Assembly: GCA_963772935.1 (NCBI GenBank)
Contig: CAVYZK010000009.1
Span: 1,488,001 to 1,552,000, forward strand
Length of the DNA stretch: 64,000 nt
Source of the DNA: JANNNF01 sp963772935
GTDB lineage: Bacteria; Pseudomonadota; Alphaproteobacteria; Rhodobacterales; Rhodobacteraceae
Direction of reading: 5' to 3'
The position numbers were made by a program, and so were the translations under genes. The stretch's first letter is position 1. Each line of letters opens with the position of its first letter. The notes beneath the pieces are model-generated. The model made no database searches and was not told where the DNA came from. It saw only the letters and a list, made by a program, of their open reading frames with translations. Positions 8,408-17,196 of the stretch are shown piece after piece.

Positions 8408-9955
8408 ATGCGCCTGACGCTCGCCTTTATCGTCTTGCTTTGCACGCCCTGCGCCGAAGCCGCGATTACCGGCAATGCCTTGCGCGATCTGGTGATCGCC
8501 GGGGATCAGGCGGGCGTCGCACAGGCGCTGACCGACGCGGTGGCCGAGGACGCAGCCAACCCGGATGTGGAACCCACCCTCCAACGAGAGCTGTTCACGA
8601 TCTTCACCGAAACCAATCCGCGCAACGACAGCTTCACCACTCGCTGGCTGAACGCAGCGCCGGATGACCCTCTGGCCCGGACCGCCCGCGCCTGGTATCT
8701 CACATCGCTTGGCTGGGCACAGCGTGGCGGCGATTTCACAAACAGAACACCCCCTGCCGCCTTTGCCGCGATGACAGACCTGCATCAGCAGGCCTTTCTT
8801 CTGTTTGACAGCGCGGCCACGGCGGCTCCTAACCTTCTGGCCGCCTCCGATGGGCGTCTTGTTCTCGCGACCACGGTGGCAGATCACGACCTGATTCCGG
8901 CAGAGATTGATCGGATCATGTCGCTTCACCCCAACCGGGGCAGCCTGATGCGCGCCATGACAGCCATTGCCCCCCAATGGGGTGGGGCACCGCACCAGAT
9001 GCCGCTGCTTTGTGATCGCTTTGCTTCAAAAGTGCGCACTATCCCCGGCTACACCTCGGAGATCTGTTTGGTCGATGCCGTTTTCTACGCGGGCCTTGCG
9101 GGCACCCCAATCCATGATCAGGCCCTGCTTGCACTGGCCGGGATGACGCATCCCATTCTTGATGATGCCCGTCTGGACGCGGCTTTGAGCGGCTTGGGCG
9201 ATCCGGCAGCGCGCGTCGCCACGCTCCAGTCGGTCGCCGCCACCCGGCCCTTGACCGCAGCCGAGGCTCTGGCGCTCGATACGGCCACGGGTGAGCAGTC
9301 GGGCAGCTTTGGGTTCGTCGCCTATCTGCCCGCCCTCGCCTTTGGGATCGACGCCCTGCGCGCCAAGGCGGATAACGACCCGTTGAACGCCTTGGCAGTG
9401 ATCGATTTCATCACTCAGTCGCAAGCAAACGAGGCGGAAAACAAAATCACCTTCGACAAAGACGATGCAACCCGGCGCATGCAGACCTTGCTGCGATCCA
9501 TCCCGCACAGCTGGCGCGGGTGGTTGAAATTGGGCGAGCTGACGGCTGTCGCGCGCAGCCCAGAGGCGCTGGATCTGGGCAACCGCGCCTTCAACAACGC
9601 AATGCATCTTTCTGGCTATTCGTCCGAAGTGCTGCGGCTGTGGGTATCATATCTGGCCATGCCGGTCATGGAACTGCGGGTGAAAAGCGGTGGTGACGGC
9701 TCGGCAGGGCTGACATCAAAAGAATTGGCCAAACGTGACCGCACGTTGAACTGCCCGCTGGTGGCCCAGACGCGGTTCTATCTATATGCCTGCGGTGTCG
9801 AGGGCGGATCAGACGCAGGGTGCCGTCAATCCATCTCTCAATCGAAGTATGTTTTTGCCCAGATCGACAATGTTGTAGCACGCGGCGCTTGCCAGACAGA
9901 GGCCTTTGCCCCTCTGGATCAGCTGCTGCAGCCCCCGACCCCGGTCGATTTTTAA
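8408..9955 (+). CDS. Large exported protein of unknown function
   Basis: This 515-residue protein has a clear Sec signal peptide (MRLTLAFIVLLCTPCAEA|AITG). The mature protein is predominantly helical and Ala/Leu-rich, with segments such as LARTARAWYLTSLGWAQRGG and a later SIPHSWRGWLKLGELTAVA that resemble TPR/SEL1-like or DUF4034-like helical repeats; this resemblance is weak. Several cysteines cluster near the C-terminus (CPLV..YACGVEGG..AGCRQ), so disulfides are possible. The ATG at 8408 follows CGGAG at 8396-8400. No operon partner is visible. Function unknown. Confidence 0.75.
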   Translation: MRLTLAFIVLLCTPCAEAAITGNALRDLVIAGDQAGVAQALTDAVAEDAANPDVEPTLQRELFTIFTETNPRNDSFTTRWLNAAPDDPLARTARAWYLTSLGWAQRGGDFTNRTPPAAFAAMTDLHQQAFLLFDSAATAAPNLLAASDGRLVLATTVADHDLIPAEIDRIMSLHPNRGSLMRAMTAIAPQWGGAPHQMPLLCDRFASKVRTIPGYTSEICLVDAVFYAGLAGTPIHDQALLALAGMTHPILDDARLDAALSGLGDPAARVATLQSVAATRPLTAAEALALDTATGEQSGSFGFVAYLPALAFGIDALRAKADNDPLNALAVIDFITQSQANEAENKITFDKDDATRRMQTLLRSIPHSWRGWLKLGELTAVARSPEALDLGNRAFNNAMHLSGYSSEVLRLWVSYLAMPVMELRVKSGGDGSAGLTSKELAKRDRTLNCPLVAQTRFYLYACGVEGGSDAGCRQSISQSKYVFAQIDNVVARGACQTEAFAPLDQLLQPPTPVDF

Positions 9956-9985
9956 CCCACAGGCCGCGCGGCCCGCCAAGGCGGC

Positions 9986-10348
9986 CTAGCCCTGCCCGCG
10001 ATGCGCCTGCAGCCAGCTTCGCACGCAACTGACGACATGGGCAAAGCGGTCGCCGCCAAGGTTCACCCCACCGTACCAGCGCGTGACGACCACAATATGA
10101 TCGTTCAGCCCTTCCCGTTCCAGCATCCGCAGGATCATGGCCCCCGCCCCCGCCTCGCCATCATCGTCCTTCAAAGCACCGCCATCCGACAGGACAACGG
10201 CCCAACTGTTATGCGTGGCCTTGGCATATTTCTTTGCGCGCCGCAGGTCGGCCAGAAAGGCCTGCACCCCCGCTACACCCACAACCGGTCCGCCCGAAAC
10301 CGCATAGCGCGAGCCCCGGTCCCTGATCACATCGGGCAGCAGCAGCAC
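9986..10348 (-). CDS. Short YigZ/IMPACT (UPF0029) family protein
   Basis: This protein of about 120 residues corresponds to the N-terminal IMPACT domain only. Conserved features are KKYAKATHNSWA, the acidic DDDGEAGAGAMIL (normally DGEPxGTAGxPIL) and VVVVTRWYGGVNLGGDRF. Classical YigZ is about 200 residues, with a second ferredoxin-like domain that is absent here. The open frame extends far upstream through the M48 gene, but only residues from about 10348 look like the family. I favour the GTG at 10348, just after the M48 stop; a TTG at 10366 is also possible. Likely co-translated with the M48 gene. Confidence 0.8.
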   Translation of the reverse strand: MLLLPDVIRDRGSRYAVSGGPVVGVAGVQAFLADLRRAKKYAKATHNSWAVVLSDGGALKDDDGEAGAGAMILRMLEREGLNDHIVVVTRWYGGVNLGGDRFAHVVSCVRSWLQAHRGQG

Positions 10349-10352
10349 GGGG

Positions 10353-11090
10353 TTACTGCCCCCCAAGGCGTGCCACGGTGGCACGCACCACGGCCTGACG
10401 TTGGGCATTGGGCGGGTGGCTGCCCAAGAACTGGTCGCCGGGGTCCGGTAGTCGGTTGAAAAACTCAATCCCCCGCAGCGGGTCATAGCCCGCACGCAGC
10501 GCGATTTCGGCGCCAAGCATGTCTGCCTCCAGCTCAAAATTCTTGGAATATGTCCGTGATCCGATTTCGGCACCGAGATTCTGTGCCGCCCGGATATCGG
10601 CAGGCGTGGCCCCGCCCGCTTGCGCAATCACCCCTGCGAGAATGGCCGAACTCAGCGCCGATTGTTCGCGTTTCGGAATGTGCCCCAGAATGTGATGCGC
10701 AGCCTCGTGCCCCATCACGAATGCGATTTCATCCGCATTGCGGGCATCCGCAATCAGCGCCAGCGTAAAGCCCACGATGGGCCGACCGGCACGATCGACT
10801 GTCTGAAAGGCGTTCGGGGGTTGATCCGGCCGGTCATCAACGACGATCTGCAGATTGCAATTTTGCGCAGATGACCGTTGACGGCAAATAGCCTCGGCAA
10901 TGGGTTCAACAGCGTTCACAACCGCAACAAATGTTTGCGCCGCGGCACGCGGGGTTTGCACGCCATTGATTGCGGCTTGTGGAACAGGCAGCACAGGTGG
11001 CGGCGCAAGCGTGACGCACCCGGCCACCAGAAACAACGCAAGCAACGAGGCTGACAGGTGGATCACCGCTTTCGTCCGTCTGACCCACAT
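10353..11090 (-). CDS. M48-family metallopeptidase lipoprotein
   Basis: This 245-residue protein has a lipoprotein signal with lipobox LVAGC (Cys25). The zinc-protease motif is HEAAHH (H128, E129, H132), and the third ligand is E188 in NFELEAD. The C-terminus carries the SHPPNAQR signature of the Oma1/BepA/LoiP branch of M48. Such proteins act in periplasmic or outer-membrane protein quality control. The ATG at 11090 follows AGGAGAG, and the longer upstream frame lacks a signal. The stop lies 5 bases before the probable start of the YigZ-like gene. Confidence 0.9.
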   Translation of the reverse strand: MWVRRTKAVIHLSASLLALFLVAGCVTLAPPPVLPVPQAAINGVQTPRAAAQTFVAVVNAVEPIAEAICRQRSSAQNCNLQIVVDDRPDQPPNAFQTVDRAGRPIVGFTLALIADARNADEIAFVMGHEAAHHILGHIPKREQSALSSAILAGVIAQAGGATPADIRAAQNLGAEIGSRTYSKNFELEADMLGAEIALRAGYDPLRGIEFFNRLPDPGDQFLGSHPPNAQRQAVVRATVARLGGQ

Positions 11091-11238
11091 CTGTGCTCTC
11101 CTGCCCGTCGCTTTGATCTGGAAATAGCAGACCCTGTGTTCAGGTGCAGCCCTTGATCTGGCTGCACGGTTCACAGGATCGTGCAGCCGGAGGCCAAGAT
11201 CCCGGTTCCACCGCAGCGGCGGGGCCGGGACGGTCAAA

Positions 11239-11370
11239 TCAGTTGACAGGCGCAACCTCTGGCGCGGCTTCGGCGCGGGCGGCGCTTTCTTCGGCGGTGC
11301 GGGCAAAACCGGGGGCTGCAATGGTGCAGGTTGCGCCTATCAGAAGGGCGACGACAGACAGGGATTTCAT
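11239..11370 (-). CDS. Small exported peptide (43 residues), unknown
   Basis: The ORF starts at ATG 11370 and encodes MKSLSVVALLIGATCTIAAP followed by an Ala/Glu-rich tail. The first 22 residues have the shape of a Sec signal peptide. A longer frame to 11427 exists without a better signal. There is no recognisable ribosome-binding site and no known family, so this call rests only on the signal-peptide-like composition. Confidence 0.35.
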   Translation of the reverse strand: MKSLSVVALLIGATCTIAAPGFARTAEESAARAEAAPEVAPVN

Positions 11371-11557
11371 CAATATATCAAGCATCCAAAAGGTAAATCG
11401 CATTGGCAGAATGCGCACATTTGCCAAGGATATGGACTAAACTTGCCTGAAATTGGAAAGAACCACCGCTCGTTTCAGGCAAATTCTTGCTGTGGCTGGA
11501 TCATTTCACCGCTTTGGCGCTAGGCTGCTGAGGCGCATACAACCCTGGAAAGCTGCC

Positions 11558-11800
11558 ATGTTTACGATAGAGCACGATTTCGACGCGACCTTGATCACGC
11601 TGGTGGATGAAGGGGGGGAATTGCCGTTGCAAGAGGATGTGATCGTCGCGGCCTTTGAAGACTGCGTGACGGTGGAGCAGTTCGACCCGCGGACGGATGA
11701 GATTGTGCGCCTGACCTTGTCCTTGGCGCAGGTGCGTGATCTGGCGGCGGCGCTGAACTTGCCAGAGGGCAGCTACCGCATTGAAAAATCTGACCCTTAG
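11558..11800 (+). CDS. Small conserved hypothetical protein
   Basis: This protein of about 80 residues starts at ATG 11558 (MFTIEHDFD). It is acidic, soluble and compact, with no signal peptide, membrane segment or catalytic motif. The frame is open from 11453 but the upstream part looks non-coding. Small proteins of this type are common in Rhodobacteraceae, but I do not recognise a named family. A single gene, not clearly in an operon. Confidence 0.55.
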   Translation: MFTIEHDFDATLITLVDEGGELPLQEDVIVAAFEDCVTVEQFDPRTDEIVRLTLSLAQVRDLAAALNLPEGSYRIEKSDP

Positions 11801-11921
11801 GCACTGTCAGGCGTTGAGAAATACAAAGGACTGTCGCGGCACCTTGCCACCCGTGCCCTGAGCGATTGCAACACAACGGCCCTTGCGGCTAAGTCATCGC
11901 AACATCTGCAAGGAGATTTCA

Positions 11922-12647
11922 GTGGATCAGCGGTATTTGGGCGATGTCGTCAACGGCTGGCTGCCGCCCGTCGCACCGGGCAGCCAACAACCGGGGGGGC
12001 AAAAACTGACAGGTGCCCATGTGCATCTTGAACCATTGGACGCAGGTGCCCATGCCGCCGACCTGCATCGCGCGTTTTCCGGGCATGAGGCGCTGTGGGA
12101 TTACATGGCCTACGGTCCGTTCGTCTCATCGGCCGCATATCACCGATGGGTCAAAGAGATCACTGCCGCGCCAGACCCGTATTTCTTTGCGCTGCGTGAT
12201 GCCAAAACCGGGCAATGCGGCGGGGTTGCGTCTTATCTGCGCATCGCGCCAGAGGCAGGGTCGATCGAAGTTGGTCACATCTGCATCGCACCCGAGTTGC
12301 AACGCGGTGTGGCGGCAACCGAGGCGATGTTTCTGATGATGGATTGGGCATTTTCGGCAGGCTATCGTCGCTATGAATGGAAATGCAACGCGCTGAACAT
12401 GCCATCGCGGCGGGCGGCGCAGCGCTTGGGCTTTTCTTACGAAGGCATCTTTCGCAACCATATGATCGTCAAAGGACGCAACCGCGATACCGCATGGTTT
12501 TCCGTCATCGACAGCGAATGGCCCGCCCTGCGCGAGGCATACGGCGCGTGGCTGCGGCCCGCGAACTTTGACGCGATGGGGCGCCAACGCGAACGGCTGT
12601 CAGACCTGACGCAACTGGTGCGCGCGGGGTCTGACCCCGCCTTGTGA
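11922..12647 (+). CDS. GNAT family N-acetyltransferase (RimJ/RimL-like)
   Basis: This 241-residue protein starts at GTG 11922, chosen because AGGAG at 11911-11915 lies six bases upstream. The GNAT core is visible: DYMAYGPF, GGVASYLRI, SIEVGHICIAPELQRGVAATEAM (acetyl-CoA loop) and YEWKCNALNMPSRRAAQRLGF. This matches the RimJ/RimL/YdaF branch that acetylates protein N-termini or small amines. Target unknown. It ends four bases before the convergent response regulator gene. Confidence 0.88.
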   Translation: MDQRYLGDVVNGWLPPVAPGSQQPGGQKLTGAHVHLEPLDAGAHAADLHRAFSGHEALWDYMAYGPFVSSAAYHRWVKEITAAPDPYFFALRDAKTGQCGGVASYLRIAPEAGSIEVGHICIAPELQRGVAATEAMFLMMDWAFSAGYRRYEWKCNALNMPSRRAAQRLGFSYEGIFRNHMIVKGRNRDTAWFSVIDSEWPALREAYGAWLRPANFDAMGRQRERLSDLTQLVRAGSDPAL

Positions 12648-12651
12648 CCGG

Positions 12652-13398
12652 CTACAATGTGCCCCCCGCTGCAATCCGGTGCTGCAACAACCCGGCCAGC
12701 CGCGTCAGCCCCGCACCGTCCCCAATATGCAGGGCCGCCTCTGCCAGGTCGTTGTCGCGTGCGGACCGGGCAAGCCCCGCGACAAACCCCGTCAGATAGC
12801 GGCGCTGCACGGCGTCGGCTGTGCTGATCAGGGGTTCGGGGGCCTTGCCCGCGCCGGGCAGCAGGTCCGCCACAATGCCTGCAGCGGTGGTCAGGTCATC
12901 CCGCAATGCCATCAGATCGGGTGTGACGGCAGTGTCTGCACCCGGCTGGTGCAAAAACCGGTCCGGCAGATGAGCCAGCACCCCGGCCTGAAACGCAGCA
13001 AGGCTTTCCAAGGGCTTTTCCAGAAACCCCACCGCCCCCGCCGCAAGCGCCGCCCCCCGTCCAGCGGGATCCCCGCTCATCCCCAGCACGACGGGGCGCG
13101 GTGCTGCGGCAAGCGCAAGGTACCGGATCAAACCTTCGCCCCGGCCATCGGGCAAGCCCAGATCCACCAGAACCATGTCGGGCCGGTACACCCGCAAATG
13201 CGCCCGCGCGGACAGCAATGTATCGGCCCGGCGCAGCCGCGCGCCAGACCGCTGGCACATCAGACGCAGCGCGTCACTGGCAAAGCGGCTGTCTTCTACC
13301 GCAAGCACGGTCAAGCCCTGCAAAGGCAAGGCACCAAACGCCGAGGCAGGCGGCAAGGCGAAAACTTCGGGCATCGGCACCTCCGGCAAAGCCGCCAT
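12652..13398 (-). CDS. Response regulator (REC domain) with helical C-terminus
   Basis: This 248-residue protein has a receiver domain at about residues 28-148. The acidic pocket is E35/D36, the phospho-acceptor D79 (MVLVDLGLPDG), the switch Ser in GMSGD, and K128 in FLEKP. The C-terminal roughly 100 residues are helical and Ala-rich with no DNA-binding motif, so it may be a stand-alone or Hpt-like signalling protein. No histidine kinase is nearby. A second start, Met9, is possible. Confidence 0.82.
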   Translation of the reverse strand: MAALPEVPMPEVFALPPASAFGALPLQGLTVLAVEDSRFASDALRLMCQRSGARLRRADTLLSARAHLRVYRPDMVLVDLGLPDGRGEGLIRYLALAAAPRPVVLGMSGDPAGRGAALAAGAVGFLEKPLESLAAFQAGVLAHLPDRFLHQPGADTAVTPDLMALRDDLTTAAGIVADLLPGAGKAPEPLISTADAVQRRYLTGFVAGLARSARDNDLAEAALHIGDGAGLTRLAGLLQHRIAAGGTL

Positions 13399-13591
13399 TG
13401 CAGCGGTCTGGGTGACAGATTCGCGGCAATACGCCGCGTCCTGTTACTGTGCCGCCATTCAGGTGAACGGTTGGTAAACGCCCCCGCGAAAACAGCGCAT
13501 GCTTGCGACCTACGTCCCTGCGGCTTATCGGCCTCTTGCTGCCATCTGCATGGCCCTGCATAACGCAGGCAGCCCAGATAAGGACCGCCCC

Positions 13592-13992
<401 letters not shown>

Positions 13993-13996
<4 letters not shown>

Positions 13997-14280
13997 CCAT
14001 CACCGCCGCCATCGTCCTTTTCGCCATGCTGTGGTTTCTGGTGTTCTTTTGCGTGCTGCCGCTGCGGTTTACTTCACAAGCCGATGCGAACCACGTGGTG
14101 CCGGGCACGCCCAGATCAGCCCCTGCCGATCATATCGTCGGCAAAAAGGCCAAGATCACCACTCTTGTCGCCATCGTTCTGTGGGTGATTGTGGCGGGCA
14201 TTATCCTGTCAGGCAAAATTACCATCCGCGACCTTGATGTCTTTGGCCGGATGGGGCCTGCGCCGGTCGGGCAGAACTGA
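13993..14280 (+). CDS. DUF1467 family membrane protein
   Basis: This 95-residue protein has two transmembrane segments (about residues 5-25 and 55-73) around the conserved loop LPLRFTSQ...PGTPRSAP, diagnostic of DUF1467. Function unknown. It is translationally coupled to the epimerase gene by an ATGA overlap and ends directly against the convergent CysZ-like gene. Confidence 0.88.
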
Positions 14281-14973
14281 TCAGCGGCGCGTTTGCAGCC
14301 GCTGATACAGATGCGCAAAGGTCGCAACGCCCAGCACCGGAATCACCAGGTTGACCAGCGGAATGGACAGCGGCGCCGCCATAAGCGCGCCCGCCAGCCA
14401 GACCTTGCCCCAGTTGGCACGGCGCAGCGCCCGTGCCGCAACCCGCCCCACCCGGCGGCTGGCAACAAGCGTAAAATACTCGCGCCCCAGCAAAAACCCG
14501 TTCACGGCCCAGAACACCAAGGGGGCGGCCACCCCGGCAAAAGGGTACACAGCGAGAGCGACAACATTGACGGCCAACAGCAGCCCCAGAAAATTGGCCG
14601 TCTCAACCAACGTGTCCAGAAACGGCGCGCGTGCCACGGGCGGCAGGCCGGGATAGTGGCGATCTTCGACCGCCTGCACGACATCCTCAAGGAAAATTCC
14701 GCTGAAGGCCGACGCGACTGGCACCATCAGCACCACCGACAACCCGATCATCAACAGGGCCGACCCGATGCTCAGCAGGGTATCCAGCCCGCCCACCGGG
14801 CCGACAAAGGGAATATCCAGCGTGGCGGGCGCAAAGGTTTCAACAAAGCCCAGAAACAGCGCATAGACCGCAATAAGCAAGGCAAGTGCCAGCCCGATGC
14901 CCAGCCAGACCACCCGGCGAAACCGGGGGTCGCCAAGCTGACCAAGCGCCGCAAGAAAGGCGCGCAGGATCAT
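14281..14973 (-). CDS. EI24/CysZ-like integral membrane protein
   Basis: A protein of about 230 residues with four to five hydrophobic segments and the family features GDPRFRRVVWLGIG at the N-terminus, LEDVVQAVEDRHYPGLPP in the middle and WAVNGFLLGREYF. It belongs to the EI24 (CysZ/sulfate-transport-like) family; the actual substrate is not established. The start at 14973 gives an ATGA overlap with the nitroreductase stop, and MILRAFLAAL is the usual N-terminus; a GTG at 14985 is an alternative. Confidence 0.85.
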   Translation of the reverse strand: MILRAFLAALGQLGDPRFRRVVWLGIGLALALLIAVYALFLGFVETFAPATLDIPFVGPVGGLDTLLSIGSALLMIGLSVVLMVPVASAFSGIFLEDVVQAVEDRHYPGLPPVARAPFLDTLVETANFLGLLLAVNVVALAVYPFAGVAAPLVFWAVNGFLLGREYFTLVASRRVGRVAARALRRANWGKVWLAGALMAAPLSIPLVNLVIPVLGVATFAHLYQRLQTRR

Positions 14974-15548
14974 GCGCTGATCCACGTCACCAGACGGTCA
15001 AGGTCCGGGCGCGGGCGTTCCACCCCGTCCGACCCGGGGGTGGCGATATGCACGATGCCTGCCACCGTTTCATCGGCCTCACAACCAAAGGCGCGGGCGG
15101 CAAATTCGGGGTCATGCGCGGTCCACCCCGTCAGCCAGCAGGCCCCCCAGCCCGCAGCCTCGGCCGCTGTCACCAGCCCCATGCACAGGGCCGATGCGGA
15201 TTGCACTTGTTCACTGCGCGGCACCTTGGGATGGGCTTTGGGCGCGGCGATCACCACCACCGCCAACTGCCCCAGATCATATTGCCCGCGGCCCTTGGCA
15301 ATCTTTTCGGCGTCTCCGCCCAGTTCCATCGCCCGCACCTCAGCCAGCCCCGCCAGCCGCTGCAGGGCCGCGCGTTCCAGCACCAGCACCCGCCAGGGTT
15401 CCAGTTTGCCGTGATCCGGCACCCGGGTGGCGATGGTCAGAATCTCGGTCAATTGCGCCCGGTCTGGCACCGGCTGGGTGAACTGCTTGGCCGGGCGCGA
15501 CCGCCGGGCAGCCAGAAAATCGACGGCAGCTTGATTGCGGACAGGCAT
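14970..15548 (-). CDS. Nitroreductase family protein (YdjA-like)
   Basis: This 192-residue FMN-dependent oxidoreductase shows family features: an N-terminal RRSRP (FMN phosphate contact), PDHGKLEPWRVLVLE, and the C-terminal substrate/FMN loop GWGACWLTGW. The size fits the short YdjA branch. Physiological substrate unknown. The 3' end overlaps the CysZ-like gene by four bases, so the two form an operon. Confidence 0.88.
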   Translation of the reverse strand: MPVRNQAAVDFLAARRSRPAKQFTQPVPDRAQLTEILTIATRVPDHGKLEPWRVLVLERAALQRLAGLAEVRAMELGGDAEKIAKGRGQYDLGQLAVVVIAAPKAHPKVPRSEQVQSASALCMGLVTAAEAAGWGACWLTGWTAHDPEFAARAFGCEADETVAGIVHIATPGSDGVERPRPDLDRLVTWISA

Positions 15549-16003
15549 CGCGGCATCCTTCGTAGGTCAGGGCTGGATTGGGGCTGGGGTTCTAGAACGC
15601 CTTGCCCCGTTGCAGATATTGCGCGCCATGGAAGGCGTCAAGATGGCCGCACGGCCCTTTGCCCGTCTGACCAGACCACATGCAAACATCCTTGAAACAA
15701 CCGGCCTCTGCCCAGAATCAGTCGCGAAGCGCGCCGGGCAATGCCCGACCGTCCCCTCGGGCGGGCATTTTGCGACTGTACCAGCAGAAACTCCGTGGAA
15801 TGGGTTGAACCATAAAACGCGTAGAACGGCTGTTGCTTGCCCACCCGGCGGTCGGGCACTTCCCACCCGTCGTGCTTGTTGAACGGCTCACAGCAACACG
15901 CAGGCGGTTCCATAACGGGTCATCCTGCTCAAGGCGCGAAACAAAGCCTGTCACATCGAAGGAAACCCCCTTTCGACCTGCTAATCACGCAATGACACCA
16001 ATC
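15549..16003. other. 455-base region without a convincing gene
   Basis: The region lies between the nitroreductase start and the DUF1501 3' end. Short ORFs occur on both strands but none has a ribosome-binding site, signal or recognisable family. It holds a GC-rich hairpin followed by TTTT (15740-15771) and a 9-base inverted repeat, GCCCGACCG near 15743-15751 against CGGTCGGGC near 15849-15857. It may be a decayed gene or element. Confidence 0.4.
15740..15771 (+). terminator. Hairpin with T-run
   Basis: The stem is AATGCCCG...CGGGCATT with a GC-rich inner part, followed by TTTT. It resembles a Rho-independent terminator read on the plus strand, but no plus-strand gene ends just upstream, so its role is unclear. 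Confidence 0.4.
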
Positions 16004-17192
16004 CTAACGCAAAATCCCTGGCGAGGGCCCCATCTGCAAGCCCGGAAAAATCGTCGTTTCCAGCAAGCCCGTATCAAGCCCGTACAGCCCCTGCATCGCA
16101 TGCGCCGCAAAGGCCCGCACGTCCAGCGTGGGCATCAAATCGCGCCGGTCATACAGCGCCGCCTCGGACAACCCCGGCCAGTCACCATAGACCTTGCCGC
16201 CCTTGATCGCCCCCCCCGCCATGATCATCGCCCCGCCGGTGCCATGATCGGTGCCCGCCGTGCCATTTTCGCGCGCGGTGCGGCCGAATTCGGTCATCGC
16301 CATCACGGTGGTTCTGCCCCAGACCTCGGGCCCGAGCTGTTCTTTCATCCGCAGGATCGTGCGTTGCAGCTTGCTCAAGGGGCGGCCAAGTTCCCGTCCC
16401 TGCGCCTTGTGCGTGTCCCATCCGGTTTGCGAAAACGCAGCAATGCGGGTTTCGCCCTTCAGATGCACGGCTGCGAAATCGACCAGCCGGTCGATTTCGG
16501 CAAAGCCTGCCACCTCTCCGGGGGTGCGCTTGACCCGGTCTGCGCCGACTTCGGTCAGACTCGAACGCCTCTTGCGCGGAATCGCGGAACAAGGCGTCGT
16601 CATGGTAAATCTGGTCCAGCAGTAACCGCCCCTGCGCCGACAGCGTCAGCCGCTGTTCCGGCGTCCAGTTGCGCACCGGGGCGGCGCCAGCCAACAACGG
16701 CACGGCATCGCGCCCCACGGCATAGGCGGTTTCCGACGTAAGACCCGGCACCGCCTGCAACATCCGGTTCAGCCAGCCATCGCGCACCGCCTGCCCCGTC
16801 ACATCCATGCCGGTGCCCGCCTCCAACAAATCCTGCCCATCAAAATGGCTGCGTTTGTCGCGGTAGGGGGTGGAGGTCGCATGGGCAAAGGCCAACTCGC
16901 CCGCGTCCCACAACGGCATCAACTCACCAAGCGCCGGGTGCAGGGCAAAAAACCCGTCCAGATCAGTGGCAGGTGCCTGTGACAAGGTGGGGCGCAGGCT
17001 GGCAAAATCGCGGTCGCCGCGTGGCTGTACCACATCCAACCCGTCCATCGCCCCGCGGAGGATGATCACCACCAGCCGGTTTTCCCCCAGCGAAGGCGCA
17101 CCTTTGGCCAGCGTAAGGGTCGTAAGCCACGGATGGGCAGCCGCGGAACAACCCATAAGGCCAAGGCCTTTCAAGAAAAATCTGCGTTCCAT
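16004..17192 (-). CDS. DUF1501 exported protein (single-base frameshift)
   Basis: About 395 residues once one base is removed. The N-terminus, MERRFFLKGLGLMGCSAAAHP, is a Tat-like signal. The body has DUF1501 features: VVIILRGAMDGLDVVQPRGD, FALHPALGELMPLWDAGELAFAHA, and later TEFGRTARENGTAGTDHGTGG and MIMAGGAIKGGKVYGDWPGL. The frame changes near 16559: GAGTCTGACC on the minus strand would be continuous as GAGCTGACC (EAFE | LTEVGADRV). DUF1501 proteins usually accompany DUF1800 partners, as here (gap of 4 bases). Role unknown; exported and possibly sulfatase-fold. Confidence 0.82.
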
Positions 17193-17196
17193 ACCA

